From Rummeliibacillus pycnus_B (GTDB lineage: Bacteria; Bacillota; Bacilli; Bacillales_A; Planococcaceae): DNA of 64,000 nt. A model generated the notes under the pieces. It saw nothing but the letters and a program-made list of their open reading frames with translations. It had not been told where the DNA came from and made no database searches. Location: assembly GCF_050459865.1 (NCBI RefSeq), contig NZ_JBCMNM010000048.1, positions 81,809-145,808 of the forward strand, written 5' to 3'. The position numbers and the translations under genes are program-made. This document shows, in pieces, positions 50,472 through 59,815 of this stretch (the first letter of the stretch is position 1; each line of letters opens with the position of its first letter).

Positions 50472-52217
50472 ATGGGGAGTATGAAACGCTATTTACGCTT
50501 CGTCAAACCTTACCGATTTGACATTTTTCTTACCTTCATTCTCGGTGTTGTGAAATTTGCCATTCCACTTTTTACACCAGTACTGATTAAAATAGTAATT
50601 GATAATATTATTGGTGATCATAATTTATCTAATGCAGAAAAAACAAAAGATTTATTTTACTGGCTTGGAGGAACAGTGATATTATTCTTTATCATTCGTC
50701 CCCCAGTCGAATACTATCGACAATATTTTGCACAAAGAGTGAGTAATAAGATTCTATACGATATTCGTCAGAAATTATATTCACATGTGCAAAAACTCGG
50801 TTTAAAATTCTATTCAAATAATCGTGTTGGAGATGTCATTTCACGTATGATCAATGATGTCGAGCAAACAAAAGAGTTTGTTATGACAGGGTTAATGAAT
50901 GTATGGATTGACTTATGTACAATTATTATAGCTATTGGCATAATGATGAAATTAGATGTGAAATTAACCCTGGTTTCATTAATTGCATTTCCATTTTATG
51001 CGATAAGTGTGCGTTACTTTTTTGCTCGTTTAAGATCATTAACAAGAGAACGTTCAAAAGCACTTGCTGGTGTACAAAGTTATTTACATGAACGTGTACA
51101 AGGTATGAGTATTATCAAAAGTTTTACACTTGAAAAGCATGAGCAACAAATATTTGCTGAAACTAATGGGGATTTCTTGGACAAAGCATTAGAACAAACA
51201 CGTTGGAATGCTAAAACCTTCGCCGTAGTGAATACTATTACAGGGATTGCCCCACTTATTGTTGTTGGGTATGCTGGATATCAAGTAATCAATGGTGATC
51301 TTTCAGTAGGAACGATGGCGGCTTTTATTGCCTACATCGACAGTTTATATAATCCATTACGTCGTCTTGTGAATGCATCGACAACACTTACTCAAGCGGC
51401 AGCTTCAATGGACCGTATGTTTGAATTATTTGATGAAAAATATGATATTGTAGATGCGCCAGATTCAGAGTCGTTATCTCAAGTAAAAGGTAAAATTGAT
51501 TTTGAAAATGTGACATTCGGTTATGGAGATGAAGGTAGAGATGTTCTAAAAAACATCAACTTACACATTGCTCCTGGACAAACAGTAGCACTTGTTGGAA
51601 TGAGTGGCGGCGGTAAATCTACCATCATTAGTTTAATTCCTCGATTCTATGATGTAATCGAAGGAGCAGTCAAAGTAGATGATGTGGATGTACGAAAAGC
51701 AACAATTGAGTCTTTACGTTCGCAAATTGGGATAGTATTACAAGATAATATTTTGTTTAGTGATTCAGTAAAATCTAATATTCTGATGGGGAATCCACAT
51801 GCCTCGGATGAAGAGGTAATTGCTGCTGCAAAGGCTGCAAATGCTCATGACTTTATCATGTCATTACCTGAAGGCTATGATACGAAGGTAGGGGAACGTG
51901 GCGTTAAACTTTCTGGTGGTCAGAAACAACGTGTTGCAATAGCTCGGGTATTCTTAAAGAATCCTCCAATTCTAATTTTAGACGAAGCAACATCAGCGCT
52001 AGATTTGGAGAGTGAAGCATTAATTCAAGAATCCCTTGATCTCCTTGCACATAATCGAACCACTGTGATAGTAGCTCACCGTTTATCTACTATTACACAT
52101 GCAGATCAAATTTTAGTTATCGATCATGGTGAACTAAAAGAGCAAGGTACACATGATTCATTGATGAAACAAAATGGTATATATCATGATTTGTTCCAAG
52201 TTCAAAAATTAGATTAA
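50472..52217 (+). CDS. ygaD: ABC exporter half-transporter, YgaD-like
   Basis: A 581-aa MsbA/LmrA-type exporter: six membrane helices in about residues 15-310, then the nucleotide-binding domain with Walker A VGMSGGGKST, signature KLSGGQKQRVAIARVF, Walker B ILILDEATSALD and VAHRLST. It should work as a homodimer; lipids or drugs are typical substrates. The position between ygaC and the ygaE-bcp-perR block matches B. subtilis YgaD. Confidence 0.93.
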   Translation: MGSMKRYLRFVKPYRFDIFLTFILGVVKFAIPLFTPVLIKIVIDNIIGDHNLSNAEKTKDLFYWLGGTVILFFIIRPPVEYYRQYFAQRVSNKILYDIRQKLYSHVQKLGLKFYSNNRVGDVISRMINDVEQTKEFVMTGLMNVWIDLCTIIIAIGIMMKLDVKLTLVSLIAFPFYAISVRYFFARLRSLTRERSKALAGVQSYLHERVQGMSIIKSFTLEKHEQQIFAETNGDFLDKALEQTRWNAKTFAVVNTITGIAPLIVVGYAGYQVINGDLSVGTMAAFIAYIDSLYNPLRRLVNASTTLTQAAASMDRMFELFDEKYDIVDAPDSESLSQVKGKIDFENVTFGYGDEGRDVLKNINLHIAPGQTVALVGMSGGGKSTIISLIPRFYDVIEGAVKVDDVDVRKATIESLRSQIGIVLQDNILFSDSVKSNILMGNPHASDEEVIAAAKAANAHDFIMSLPEGYDTKVGERGVKLSGGQKQRVAIARVFLKNPPILILDEATSALDLESEALIQESLDLLAHNRTTVIVAHRLSTITHADQILVIDHGELKEQGTHDSLMKQNGIYHDLFQVQKLD

Positions 52218-52245
52218 AGTTAACATATTATGTAAGTAAAATAAT

Positions 52246-52276
52246 GAGGCTTCTCTATACTAGAGAAGCCTTTTAT
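52246..52276 (+). terminator. Terminator of ygaD
   Basis: AGGCTTCTCT/AGAGAAGCC followed by TTTTATTTTATT. Confidence 0.88.
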
Positions 52277-52361
52277 TTTATTAGAATGATATACAATTTA
52301 TTTCATAAACTAGAAATATGTTGCAATTTATATATAAATAATAATAGAATGAAAAAAAGTG

Positions 52362-52376
52362 AATTTTTAGAAAATT
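52362..52376 (+). promoter_or_regulatory. CodY box upstream of the oligopeptide permease operon
   Basis: AATTTTTAGAAAATT differs from the CodY consensus AATTTTCWGAAAATT at one of 15 positions. It lies 21 nt before the oppD start codon, where CodY would block transcription when branched-chain amino acids and GTP are plentiful. Confidence 0.65.
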
Positions 52377-52397
52377 AGCTCTTGAAGGAGTGACATG

Positions 52398-53420
52398 ATG
52401 AACCATCAAAAAGAACTTTTGCAGGTTAAAGACCTTGAAACAACGTTTTTTACAGATGATGGGGCTATTTCAGCTGTCGATCACATCAATTTTTCTCTTA
52501 AAAAGGGAGAGATTCTAGGTATAGTTGGTGAGTCTGGTTGTGGTAAGAGTGTAACTTCACTATCTATTATGGGTCTTGTACCATCTCCTCCAGGGAAAAT
52601 AACAAATGGACAAATACTATTAGAAGGTGAAAATTTAACTGAATATTCAGAAATGGAATTGCGGAAGATTAGAGGAAAAGAAATTGCGATGATTTTCCAA
52701 GAACCTATGACATCATTGAATCCTTTGTTTACGATTGGTAATCAATTAGCAGAAGCCATTTTAATTCATCATAAAGGATGGTCAAAGAAAAAGGCTACTG
52801 CACGTGCAGTAGAAATGATGAAATTAGTAGGACTCCCAAGAGCTGAAGAGTTAATAAAAGAATATCCTCATCAATTATCTGGGGGAATGCGTCAACGAGT
52901 TATGATTGCGATGGCTTTAGTATGTAATCCGAAAATTTTAATCGCGGATGAGCCTACAACAGCACTTGATGTAACAATTCAAGCGCAAATTTTACAATTG
53001 ATGAAGGATTTAAATAAGCGACTAAATACTGCGGTTATGTTAATTACCCATGATTTAGGAGTTGTTGCAGAAACATGCGAAAGAGTTGTAGTGATGTATA
53101 GTGGACAAATTGTAGAAGAAGGTCCTGTTGATGTTATTTTCAAAAATCCCGAGCATCCTTATACAAAAGGACTGATCCAATCTGTCCCTGATATGAGATA
53201 TAAAAAACAACGTCTATATTCAATTCCAGGGAATGTACCAAAACCAGGTACTGTTAAGCAAGGGTGTCGCTTTGCTGCACGTTGTGAATTTGCATCCGAT
53301 CGTTGTATTAGTGAAAATCCAGAATTATATCAAACATCAGATGTGCATAAAACGAGATGCTTCTTACATGAAGGAAAGGGGGCGTCTATTGATGATAGAA
53401 CCACTATTGAAAGTAAATAA
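52398..53420 (+). CDS. oppD: Oligopeptide ABC transporter ATPase OppD/DppD
   Basis: A 340-aa ATPase of the peptide-importer family: Walker A VGESGCGKSVTS, signature QLSGGMRQRVMIAMAL, Walker B LIADEPTTALDV, H-loop LITHDLG, and the family-specific C-terminal cysteine region GCRFAARCEFASDRC. I prefer the second of two adjacent ATG codons (52398), 7 nt behind AAGGAG. Its last 29 nt overlap oppF. Confidence 0.93.
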   Translation: MNHQKELLQVKDLETTFFTDDGAISAVDHINFSLKKGEILGIVGESGCGKSVTSLSIMGLVPSPPGKITNGQILLEGENLTEYSEMELRKIRGKEIAMIFQEPMTSLNPLFTIGNQLAEAILIHHKGWSKKKATARAVEMMKLVGLPRAEELIKEYPHQLSGGMRQRVMIAMALVCNPKILIADEPTTALDVTIQAQILQLMKDLNKRLNTAVMLITHDLGVVAETCERVVVMYSGQIVEEGPVDVIFKNPEHPYTKGLIQSVPDMRYKKQRLYSIPGNVPKPGTVKQGCRFAARCEFASDRCISENPELYQTSDVHKTRCFLHEGKGASIDDRTTIESK

Positions 53421-54381
53421 TTTAAAGAAATATTTTCCTATCCGTAAAGGGGTTCTTGGCAGAGAGCATGGAAGTGTAAAAGCGGTAGACGATGTTTCCT
53501 TCTATGTCAATGAAGGTGAAACACTAGGAATTGTTGGTGAGTCAGGTTGTGGAAAATCGACAACTGGCAGAATGATTATGAGATTACTAGACCCTACAGA
53601 AGGCTCGATAGAATTTGAAGGAAAAGACTTAGCGAAACTATCGAATGCGGAGATGCGAAATGCGCGTAGAGAGATCCAAATGGTTTTCCAAGATCCATAT
53701 GCTTCTCTAAACCCGCGTCATTCTATTAGGAAAATATTAGAAGAACCGTTGATTGTACACGGGCTAGGGGATGCGAAAGAACGTAGTAGAAGAGTCAATG
53801 AGTTACTAGAAATTGTAGGACTATCAAGTTATCACGCGAAACGCTATCCACATCAATTTAGTGGTGGACAAAGACAACGTGTTGGAATTGCTCGTGCTCT
53901 AATGACGAACCCAAAACTCATCATTGCAGATGAACCAGTATCTGCTTTAGATGTATCAATTCAAGCTCAGGTTTTAAATCTTATGCAAGATTTGCAAAAA
54001 GATTTAAAACTCACATATATCTTTATTGCACATGATCTAGGGGTAGTAAGACATATTAGTGATCGTGTAGGAGTAATGTATTTAGGGAAAATGGTAGAAC
54101 TAGCTGAAAGTGAACAACTTTATAATAATCCTCTTCATCCTTATGCAAAAGGCTTACTTTCTGCGGTACCTGTACCAGATCCGGATTTCAAAAGAGAACA
54201 AATTCTGCTGACTGGGGATATTCCTAGTCCATCCAATCCACCAACAGGTTGTACATTCCATACCAGATGTCCATTTAAAACGGATATCTGTAAAACTGTC
54301 GTGCCAAAGTTAGTAGAAGTGGAAAAAGGTCATTCTGTTGCTTGCCATCTCTATGATGAGCAGTTCAACAATGATATATAA
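53392..54381 (+). CDS. oppF: Oligopeptide ABC transporter ATPase OppF/DppF
   Basis: A 329-aa ATPase, partner of OppD: VGESGCGKSTTGRM, QDPYASLNPRHSIRKIL, FSGGQRQRVGIARAL, IADEPVSALDVS and the C-terminal GCTFHTRCPFKTDIC. The ATG at 53392 has AAAGGGGG 9 nt upstream, inside the end of oppD; a longer frame from 53233 is only an overlap artefact. Confidence 0.93.
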   Translation: MIEPLLKVNNLKKYFPIRKGVLGREHGSVKAVDDVSFYVNEGETLGIVGESGCGKSTTGRMIMRLLDPTEGSIEFEGKDLAKLSNAEMRNARREIQMVFQDPYASLNPRHSIRKILEEPLIVHGLGDAKERSRRVNELLEIVGLSSYHAKRYPHQFSGGQRQRVGIARALMTNPKLIIADEPVSALDVSIQAQVLNLMQDLQKDLKLTYIFIAHDLGVVRHISDRVGVMYLGKMVELAESEQLYNNPLHPYAKGLLSAVPVPDPDFKREQILLTGDIPSPSNPPTGCTFHTRCPFKTDICKTVVPKLVEVEKGHSVACHLYDEQFNNDI

Positions 54382-54406
54382 ATTAATCAAACATGGGGGT
54401 TATTGA

Positions 54407-56020
54407 ATGAAGAAAAAGAGGTTTTTATCTGTAGGTCTATTGTTAGTGCTAGTATTATCAACACTTCTTGCGGCATGTTCATCTGATAAAAAAGATGGCA
54501 CAGAAAGTAACACGAACACTGGCGATAGCAAAAAAGAAAAGACTCTTGTATTTGGGCGTGGGGGAGACTCAGTATCTCTTGATCCAATCACTGTAACAGA
54601 TGGTGAATCATTTAAAGTAACACAAAATGTCTTTGAAACACTTATTAAATTTGGGGAGCAAGATACAACTTTACAACCTGGTCTTGCTACAAAATGGGAA
54701 GCTTCTAAGGATGGGAAAACATACACATTTGATTTACAAGAAGGTGTGAAATTCCATGATGGAACAGACTTCAACGCAGAAGCAGTAGTAAAGAACTTCG
54801 AACGTTGGATGAGTGGGAATGCTGATAAATATCCTTACTTTATCTCAATGTTTGGTGGTTTCAAAGGAGATAAAGAAGCTGTAATTAAAGAGGTTAAAGC
54901 GGATGGCGATTACAAAGTAGTATTTACTCTAAATCGTGCGCAAGCGCCATTCTTGAAAAACCTTGCTATGAGTCCATTTGGTATTGCAAGTCCAACTGCA
55001 TTTGAAAAAGAAGGAGACAAGTTTGGTGACAATCCAGTAGGTACTGGTCCATTCAAATTTGTATCTTGGAAACGTAATGACTCCGTAACGATTGAAAAAA
55101 ATAAAGACTACTGGAAAGAAGGACTACCTAAGTTAGATAAAATCGTATTCCGCTCTATTCCAGATAACTCTGCTCGTCTAAATTCTTTAAACACTGGGGA
55201 AATTGATTTAGCTGATGGCATCAATCCATCAGATGCAGCTTCAATTCAAAGTAATAATAAATTACAAATCTTCGAACGTCCATCGATGAACGTTGGATAC
55301 CTAGGCTTAACAGTTACTCGTCCGCCATTTGATAATGTAAAAGTCCGTCAAGCGGTGAACTACGCAATTGATAAACAAGCAATTGTTGATGCATTCTTCG
55401 AAGGAAAAGCAGAAGTTGCGAAAAATCCAATGCCTCCAGTAATTGGCGGTTACAACGATGATGTTAAAGGTTATGAATATGATCCAGAAAAGGCAAAAGC
55501 TTTATTAAAAGAAGCTGGATATGATGGAAAACAAATTGAACTTTGGGCAATGCCAGTACCACGTCCATATATGCCGGATGGACAAAAAGTTGCTGAAGCG
55601 ATTCAAAAGAATTTAGCAGATGTTGGTATGAAGGCAAAAATTGTCTCATTCGAATGGGCTACTTATCTTGATAAAGCAGCTAAAGGCGAAGCAGATGCAT
55701 TCTTACTTGGATGGACTGGTGATAACGGAGATGCAGATAACTTCTTATATACTTTATTAGATGAAAGTAGCATTGGAAGTAACAATTATACATTCTTCAA
55801 AAACAAAGAAACTCATAAATTATTATTAGAAGCACAAACAGAAACAGATGAAGCAAAACGTAATGAGCTGTACAAAAAAGCACAAGTAATCCTTTCAGAA
55901 CAAGCGCCATGGGTACCACTTGCTCACTCTACGCCATTATTGGCTGGTAAAGCAGATATCGTAGACTTCAAACCTCACCCAACAGGTTCTGATATCTTAT
56001 CAAATGTTGATTTAAAATAA
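54407..56020 (+). CDS. oppA: Oligopeptide-binding lipoprotein (SBP family 5)
   Basis: A 537-aa extracellular peptide-binding protein. Signal sequence with lipobox LAAC (Cys24), a Lys/Ser/Asn-rich linker, then the family-5 fold: LVFGRGGDSVSLDPITVTDG, GLATKWEASKDGKTYTFDL, FHDGTDFNAEAVVKNFERW and DKIVFRSIPDNSARLNSL. It may prefer di- or oligopeptides; DppE/OppA types are not separable here. GGGGG precedes the ATG. Downstream comes a 600-bp repeat-filled gap before the permease genes. Confidence 0.9.
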   Translation: MKKKRFLSVGLLLVLVLSTLLAACSSDKKDGTESNTNTGDSKKEKTLVFGRGGDSVSLDPITVTDGESFKVTQNVFETLIKFGEQDTTLQPGLATKWEASKDGKTYTFDLQEGVKFHDGTDFNAEAVVKNFERWMSGNADKYPYFISMFGGFKGDKEAVIKEVKADGDYKVVFTLNRAQAPFLKNLAMSPFGIASPTAFEKEGDKFGDNPVGTGPFKFVSWKRNDSVTIEKNKDYWKEGLPKLDKIVFRSIPDNSARLNSLNTGEIDLADGINPSDAASIQSNNKLQIFERPSMNVGYLGLTVTRPPFDNVKVRQAVNYAIDKQAIVDAFFEGKAEVAKNPMPPVIGGYNDDVKGYEYDPEKAKALLKEAGYDGKQIELWAMPVPRPYMPDGQKVAEAIQKNLADVGMKAKIVSFEWATYLDKAAKGEADAFLLGWTGDNGDADNFLYTLLDESSIGSNNYTFFKNKETHKLLLEAQTETDEAKRNELYKKAQVILSEQAPWVPLAHSTPLLAGKADIVDFKPHPTGSDILSNVDLK

Positions 56021-56166
56021 TAAGCTTTAAATTATTCGTTTTTAAATCTGCAATTGTTTTAGCTTTAATAGAAATTAAATTTTTCTAAATTTGTAGAAAT
56101 GGGTAGGAACTGCGAGACTCCTACGGAAAAACGAATAAGAATAACTCGGAGCGAACGAAGTGAAAG

Positions 56167-56440
56167 CACTGAAAAGGTATAAATAGATGAAAATTTATTA
56201 TAAAAATCTGGTATAGCTATTTTTGTTGATGTGGAATTAGCGAAGACTCCTGTGGGAAAACGGACTAGACGAGACCCCGCATCGTAATTAAGGAACGGAG
56301 TCTAAGAACGCCACGTCCTGTGGCAACGACTCCGTGACCAACATCCTGTTGCCCCGAGGAGGCTCGTCAGTTCGCCCGCGGAAAGCGAAGCTAATTCCAC
56401 ATCATGCAGATTAATATTTGTATTTAAACACTTTTTCAGT
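56167..56440. repeat. MITE-like palindromic element, copy 3, with an internal insert
   Basis: Outer ends CACTGAAAAGG (56167) and CTTTTTCAGT (to 56440); inner arms GATGTGGAATTAGC (56228-56241) and its perfect complement at 56390-56403. The AT-rich flanks match copy 1. Compared with copy 1 the core contains about 70 extra bases at about 56280-56352. Confidence 0.75.
56280..56352. repeat. Second palindrome nested in the element core
   Basis: ACGGAGTC (56295-56302) with GACTCCGT (56328-56335) encloses GCCAC-GTCCT-GTGGC, so the insert forms its own cruciform. The phrase CCACGTCCTGTGGCAACG resembles short dispersed repeats of Bacillus intergenic DNA. Confidence 0.6.
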
Positions 56441-56567
56441 ACCCTAAACGAACTGAGTGAGTAGGTATTCGTACTTGTCCGCGGAAAGGGAGCAGTGTTT
56501 ACTCACTAGAAACATTCTCTTTTTTCATGCACATTAAAAATCTAGTATTTAGGAATTATTTTAGCTG

Positions 56568-56607
56568 AAATCACCTTTTACTTTTATTGGTGAAAGGTGA
56601 TTTTTTA
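56568..56607 (+). terminator. Terminator between oppA and oppB
   Basis: AAATCACCTTT/AAAGGTGATTT followed by TTTTTT. It should stop transcripts from oppDFA, so oppBC may depend on read-through or a local promoter. Confidence 0.82.
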
Positions 56608-56648
56608 TCTAAGTAAAATGACAACAAGAGGATGGAGAGGTGAAGAGT

Positions 56649-57653
56649 ATGCTGCACTATATCGGTAGAAGATTATTACAGTTGATCCCTGTTTTGCTCG
56701 GAATGACGTTTATCGTATTTTTGATTATCCGTGCAATTCCGGGTGACCCTGCGCAAGTTATTTTAGGTCAACAGGCTACGAAAGAAGCAGTCGCAGCATT
56801 GCGAGCAAGTCTGGGATTAGATAATCCATGGTATGTGCAATATTTTCATTACTTAGGTGACCTAATTACAGGTGATCTAGGTGAATCGATGCGTACAAAA
56901 ATACCGGTTGCAAGTGAGCTTTGGCCGTATCTAGCGGCAACTTTAGAATTATCCTTATGCGCAATTATTTTAGCGGTGATTATTGGAGTAAATGCAGGCA
57001 TTATTTCAGCTTGGTTCCAAAATTCATGGTTCGACTATTTAGCTATGGTTATTGCATTAATTGGCGTATCAATGCCTATTTTTTGGCTAGGTTTGATGGA
57101 ACAGTGGGTGTTTGGAATTCAGTTGGATTGGTTACCAACATCAGGACGTGAGGATGCTCGAAATCCTATTAATCCAATAACATACTTGTATGTAATAGAT
57201 ACTATTCTTCAAGGGCGTTTTGATCAACTAACCGTAGTACTTCAGCATTTAATTTTACCAGCTTTAGCATTAGCAACAATTCCGATGGCTATTATCGCAC
57301 GTATGACACGGTCAAGTATGCTTGAAGTTTTACGTTCAGACTATGTTCGTACAGCTCGTGCTAAGGGCCAAAAGATGTTCTGGGTTGTTTACAAACACGC
57401 GTTAAAGAACGCGATTATCCCTGTATTAACAGTAATTGGTTTACAAATGGGGTTATTACTCGGTGGTGCTATATTAACTGAAACAATCTTTAGTTGGCCT
57501 GGAATTGGCCGTTATATCTATGATGCAATTGGTTTCCGGGATTATCCAGTTATTCAATCTGGAATTTTAGTTATAGCGTTTATCTTTATCATGATTAATT
57601 TAATTGTCGATATTTTATATAGCCTAATTGATCCAAGGATTAAATATGACTAA
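56649..57653 (+). CDS. oppB: Oligopeptide ABC transporter permease OppB/DppB
   Basis: A 334-aa permease with six helices; the opening YIGRRLLQLIPVLLGMTFIV and AIPGDPAQVILGQQAT are typical, and the EAA loop is SDYVRTARAKGQKMFWVVYK. I chose the ATG at 56649 with GGAGAGG 8 nt upstream over the GTG at 56640. It is 15 nt ahead of oppC. Confidence 0.93.
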   Translation: MLHYIGRRLLQLIPVLLGMTFIVFLIIRAIPGDPAQVILGQQATKEAVAALRASLGLDNPWYVQYFHYLGDLITGDLGESMRTKIPVASELWPYLAATLELSLCAIILAVIIGVNAGIISAWFQNSWFDYLAMVIALIGVSMPIFWLGLMEQWVFGIQLDWLPTSGREDARNPINPITYLYVIDTILQGRFDQLTVVLQHLILPALALATIPMAIIARMTRSSMLEVLRSDYVRTARAKGQKMFWVVYKHALKNAIIPVLTVIGLQMGLLLGGAILTETIFSWPGIGRYIYDAIGFRDYPVIQSGILVIAFIFIMINLIVDILYSLIDPRIKYD

Positions 57654-57668
57654 AAGGAGGAGTCCAAT

Positions 57669-58565
57669 ATGTCTCAAATGGCACCGAATGTAGCATCAAA
57701 TGTATCAACACAGAAAGATCAATCGGCTGGTCCATGGAAAGAAGCATGGCGTAGCTTTAGAAAAAATAAAGTTGCACTAGTTGGAGCAATTATTGTGGCT
57801 TTCTTTATCCTACTAGCTATATTTGGTCCTCTAATTGCTTCACAAGGAATCAATGAACAACAATTGAGTAATCGATTAAAAGCGCCATCTGCTGAACATT
57901 GGTTTGGAACAGATGATTTTGGACGAGATATTTTTTCTCGAGTCATACATGGAGCTAGAATTTCCTTAATGGTAGGTTTCTTTTCTGTCATTGGTTCCGT
58001 AGTAATTGGAAGTATTTTGGGGATAATTGCAGGTTACTATGGCCGCTGGATTGACACAATTATCTCACGTATTTTTGATATTTTATTAGCGTTTCCTAGT
58101 ATCCTATTAGCTATTGCAATCGTTTCGGTTTTAGGGCCATCTTTAACAAATGCCCTAATTGCCATTGCGGTGATTAACATTCCGAATTTTGGGCGACTTA
58201 TTCGTTCGAAAGTATTGAGTATTAAACAAGAGGAATATATTACAGCGGCTAAAGCAATTGGAATGAAGGATATTCGTATATTATTTGCGCATATTTTGCC
58301 CAATTCCATGACGCCAGTTATTGTACAAGGGACACTGGCCATTGCATCAGCAATTATCGAAGCAGCGGCACTTGGATTCCTTGGACTTGGCGCACAAGCA
58401 CCTCAACCTGAATGGGGCAAAATGCTAGCAGATGCTAGAATTTATTTAGTCAATGCACCATGGACGATGATCTTCCCAGGTTTAGCGATTATGTTGACCG
58501 TACTGGGTTTCAACCTAATGGGTGATGGTCTACGTGATGCACTTGATCCAAAAATGAAAAACTAG
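57669..58565 (+). CDS. oppC: Oligopeptide ABC transporter permease OppC/DppC
   Basis: A 298-aa permease with six helices. The N-terminal cytoplasmic part KEAWRSFRKNKVALVGAIIV, HWFGTDDFGRDIFSRVIHGA and the EAA loop EEYITAAKAIGMKDIRILFA are diagnostic for OppC/DppC. AAAGGAGGAG precedes the ATG. It pairs with OppB to form the channel. Confidence 0.94.
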   Translation: MSQMAPNVASNVSTQKDQSAGPWKEAWRSFRKNKVALVGAIIVAFFILLAIFGPLIASQGINEQQLSNRLKAPSAEHWFGTDDFGRDIFSRVIHGARISLMVGFFSVIGSVVIGSILGIIAGYYGRWIDTIISRIFDILLAFPSILLAIAIVSVLGPSLTNALIAIAVINIPNFGRLIRSKVLSIKQEEYITAAKAIGMKDIRILFAHILPNSMTPVIVQGTLAIASAIIEAAALGFLGLGAQAPQPEWGKMLADARIYLVNAPWTMIFPGLAIMLTVLGFNLMGDGLRDALDPKMKN

Positions 58566-58567
58566 TT

Positions 58568-58612
58568 AAAAACCTCCAATTCGTCTAGTTAAAAACGATT
58601 GGAGGTTTTTTC
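58568..58612 (+). terminator. Terminator of the opp operon
   Basis: AAAACCTCCAAT/ATTGGAGGTTTT with a 17-nt loop and a T-run. Confidence 0.88.
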
Positions 58613-58720
58613 TATAGGTGTTGAGTATAATGTCAAATGTAGACTTTGAAACCAGCTAACGATACCAATTTGCATAGAATCTTAACTAATCTTTCAGAAT
58701 CAATTTTATTATCAGCCGTA

Positions 58721-59815
58721 CTAAATAATACGATCATCTATTTCTACTTTTAAAATTTCATGTGAATGACGGCTTTGGTATGCCTTTATTAAAGTATCCA
58801 AATGTTCTAGATTTTCTTCATAATCTAATATTCGAGAAAGAATATGCAGTAGATGATAGCTTGAGAATTCTTCTTCATTTTCATCTTCGTGTGCTAATAC
58901 AATGTGCTGAGCGAAAATATCCATTACTTCATTGCGTTGTAAATATTCCTCTTTCCCAACCCAGGTTGTATGCTCATGTTTTAATTTACCGGTATATTTC
59001 AAAAATAACTGTTCATGATAAGTTAGTAGATAATCTAAGCGTTCTTGTATCATAATACGAAAACGTTCAGGTAAATGGGCCATTTCATTTTCATGTAAAT
59101 GTAGTCGATTTAATACTTCAATACTCTTTTTAGTCGTTAAAATCATTTGACGATAAATAACTAGTTTGCGAGCCTTTACAAATTGCTTATTACCAAAATA
59201 TGCACGTTCTTCTTTGTACAGATTATACAAAATCTTGATACGTTCGTATCGCTGTTTCAATGTTCGTAACGATTGTTTTGTAGAAGTATGCTCTGATGCT
59301 TGACGAGCTGCCAAACGAATCCACCGAATAATATCGTCCTGTAAAATATTTAAGGATGCATAAAGACGCGTTTCATATCGAGGTGGAAGGAATAATAGAT
59401 TAACGGCAAATGCTGATAGTACACCAATCATAACGGTAGCGAAGCGAATAAGTCCAAATGTGATAAATTGTTCGCCTTGAACTTCCATAATAACAACCAT
59501 CGTAACAAGGGCTAGTGAAATACTATCCTCAAGTTTAAATCGAATCATTACTAATAATGTTACAATTGCTGCTAATCCAACTGCTACGAACTCTTGTCCA
59601 AAAATGTAGCCAAAAGCAATTGCGACAACTGCTCCAATGATATTCCCTTGAACTTGTTCAATTATAGATCGATAAGAACGATAGAGAGAAGGCTGTAAAG
59701 AGAAAATAGCAGCAATTCCTGCAAATACAGGAGATGGACAATGTAATGCCTGTGCTAAAAATAAGGCCAATACAATGGCGACTCCAGTTTTTAATATTCG
59801 GGCACCTAATTTCAT
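58721..59815 (-). CDS. ygaE: UPF0421 / aromatic acid exporter-type membrane protein YgaE
   Basis: A 364-aa protein with four to five helices in the first 150 residues (GVAIVLALFLAQALHCPSPV, FAGIAAIFSLQPSLYRSYRS) and a long helical cytoplasmic half with many Glu/Arg residues. It belongs to the ArAE/FUSC-like UPF0421 group; B. subtilis YgaE sits in the same place next to bcp and perR. Substrate unknown. Confidence 0.85.
   Translation of the reverse strand: MKLGARILKTGVAIVLALFLAQALHCPSPVFAGIAAIFSLQPSLYRSYRSIIEQVQGNIIGAVVAIAFGYIFGQEFVAVGLAAIVTLLVMIRFKLEDSISLALVTMVVIMEVQGEQFITFGLIRFATVMIGVLSAFAVNLLFLPPRYETRLYASLNILQDDIIRWIRLAARQASEHTSTKQSLRTLKQRYERIKILYNLYKEERAYFGNKQFVKARKLVIYRQMILTTKKSIEVLNRLHLHENEMAHLPERFRIMIQERLDYLLTYHEQLFLKYTGKLKHEHTTWVGKEEYLQRNEVMDIFAQHIVLAHEDENEEEFSSYHLLHILSRILDYEENLEHLDTLIKAYQSRHSHEILKVEIDDRII

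Larger units (their letters stand above)
56021..56648. other. 620-bp gap inside the opp operon, filled with repeats
   Basis: Left part: remnants of a GC-rich repeat (GAGACTCCTACGG, CGGAGCGAACGAAG). Middle: a MITE-like element (56167-56440) carrying its own insert. Right: the other half of the older repeat (CGAACTGAGTGAGTAGG, GTCCGCGGAAAGG), then a terminator (56568-56607). No gene is present. Confidence 0.7.

Noticed and set aside
53233..53391. 53-residue N-terminal extension of OppF
   Set aside because: It lies fully within oppD in another frame and is not related to ABC ATPases; the ATG at 53392 has AAAGGGGG upstream.
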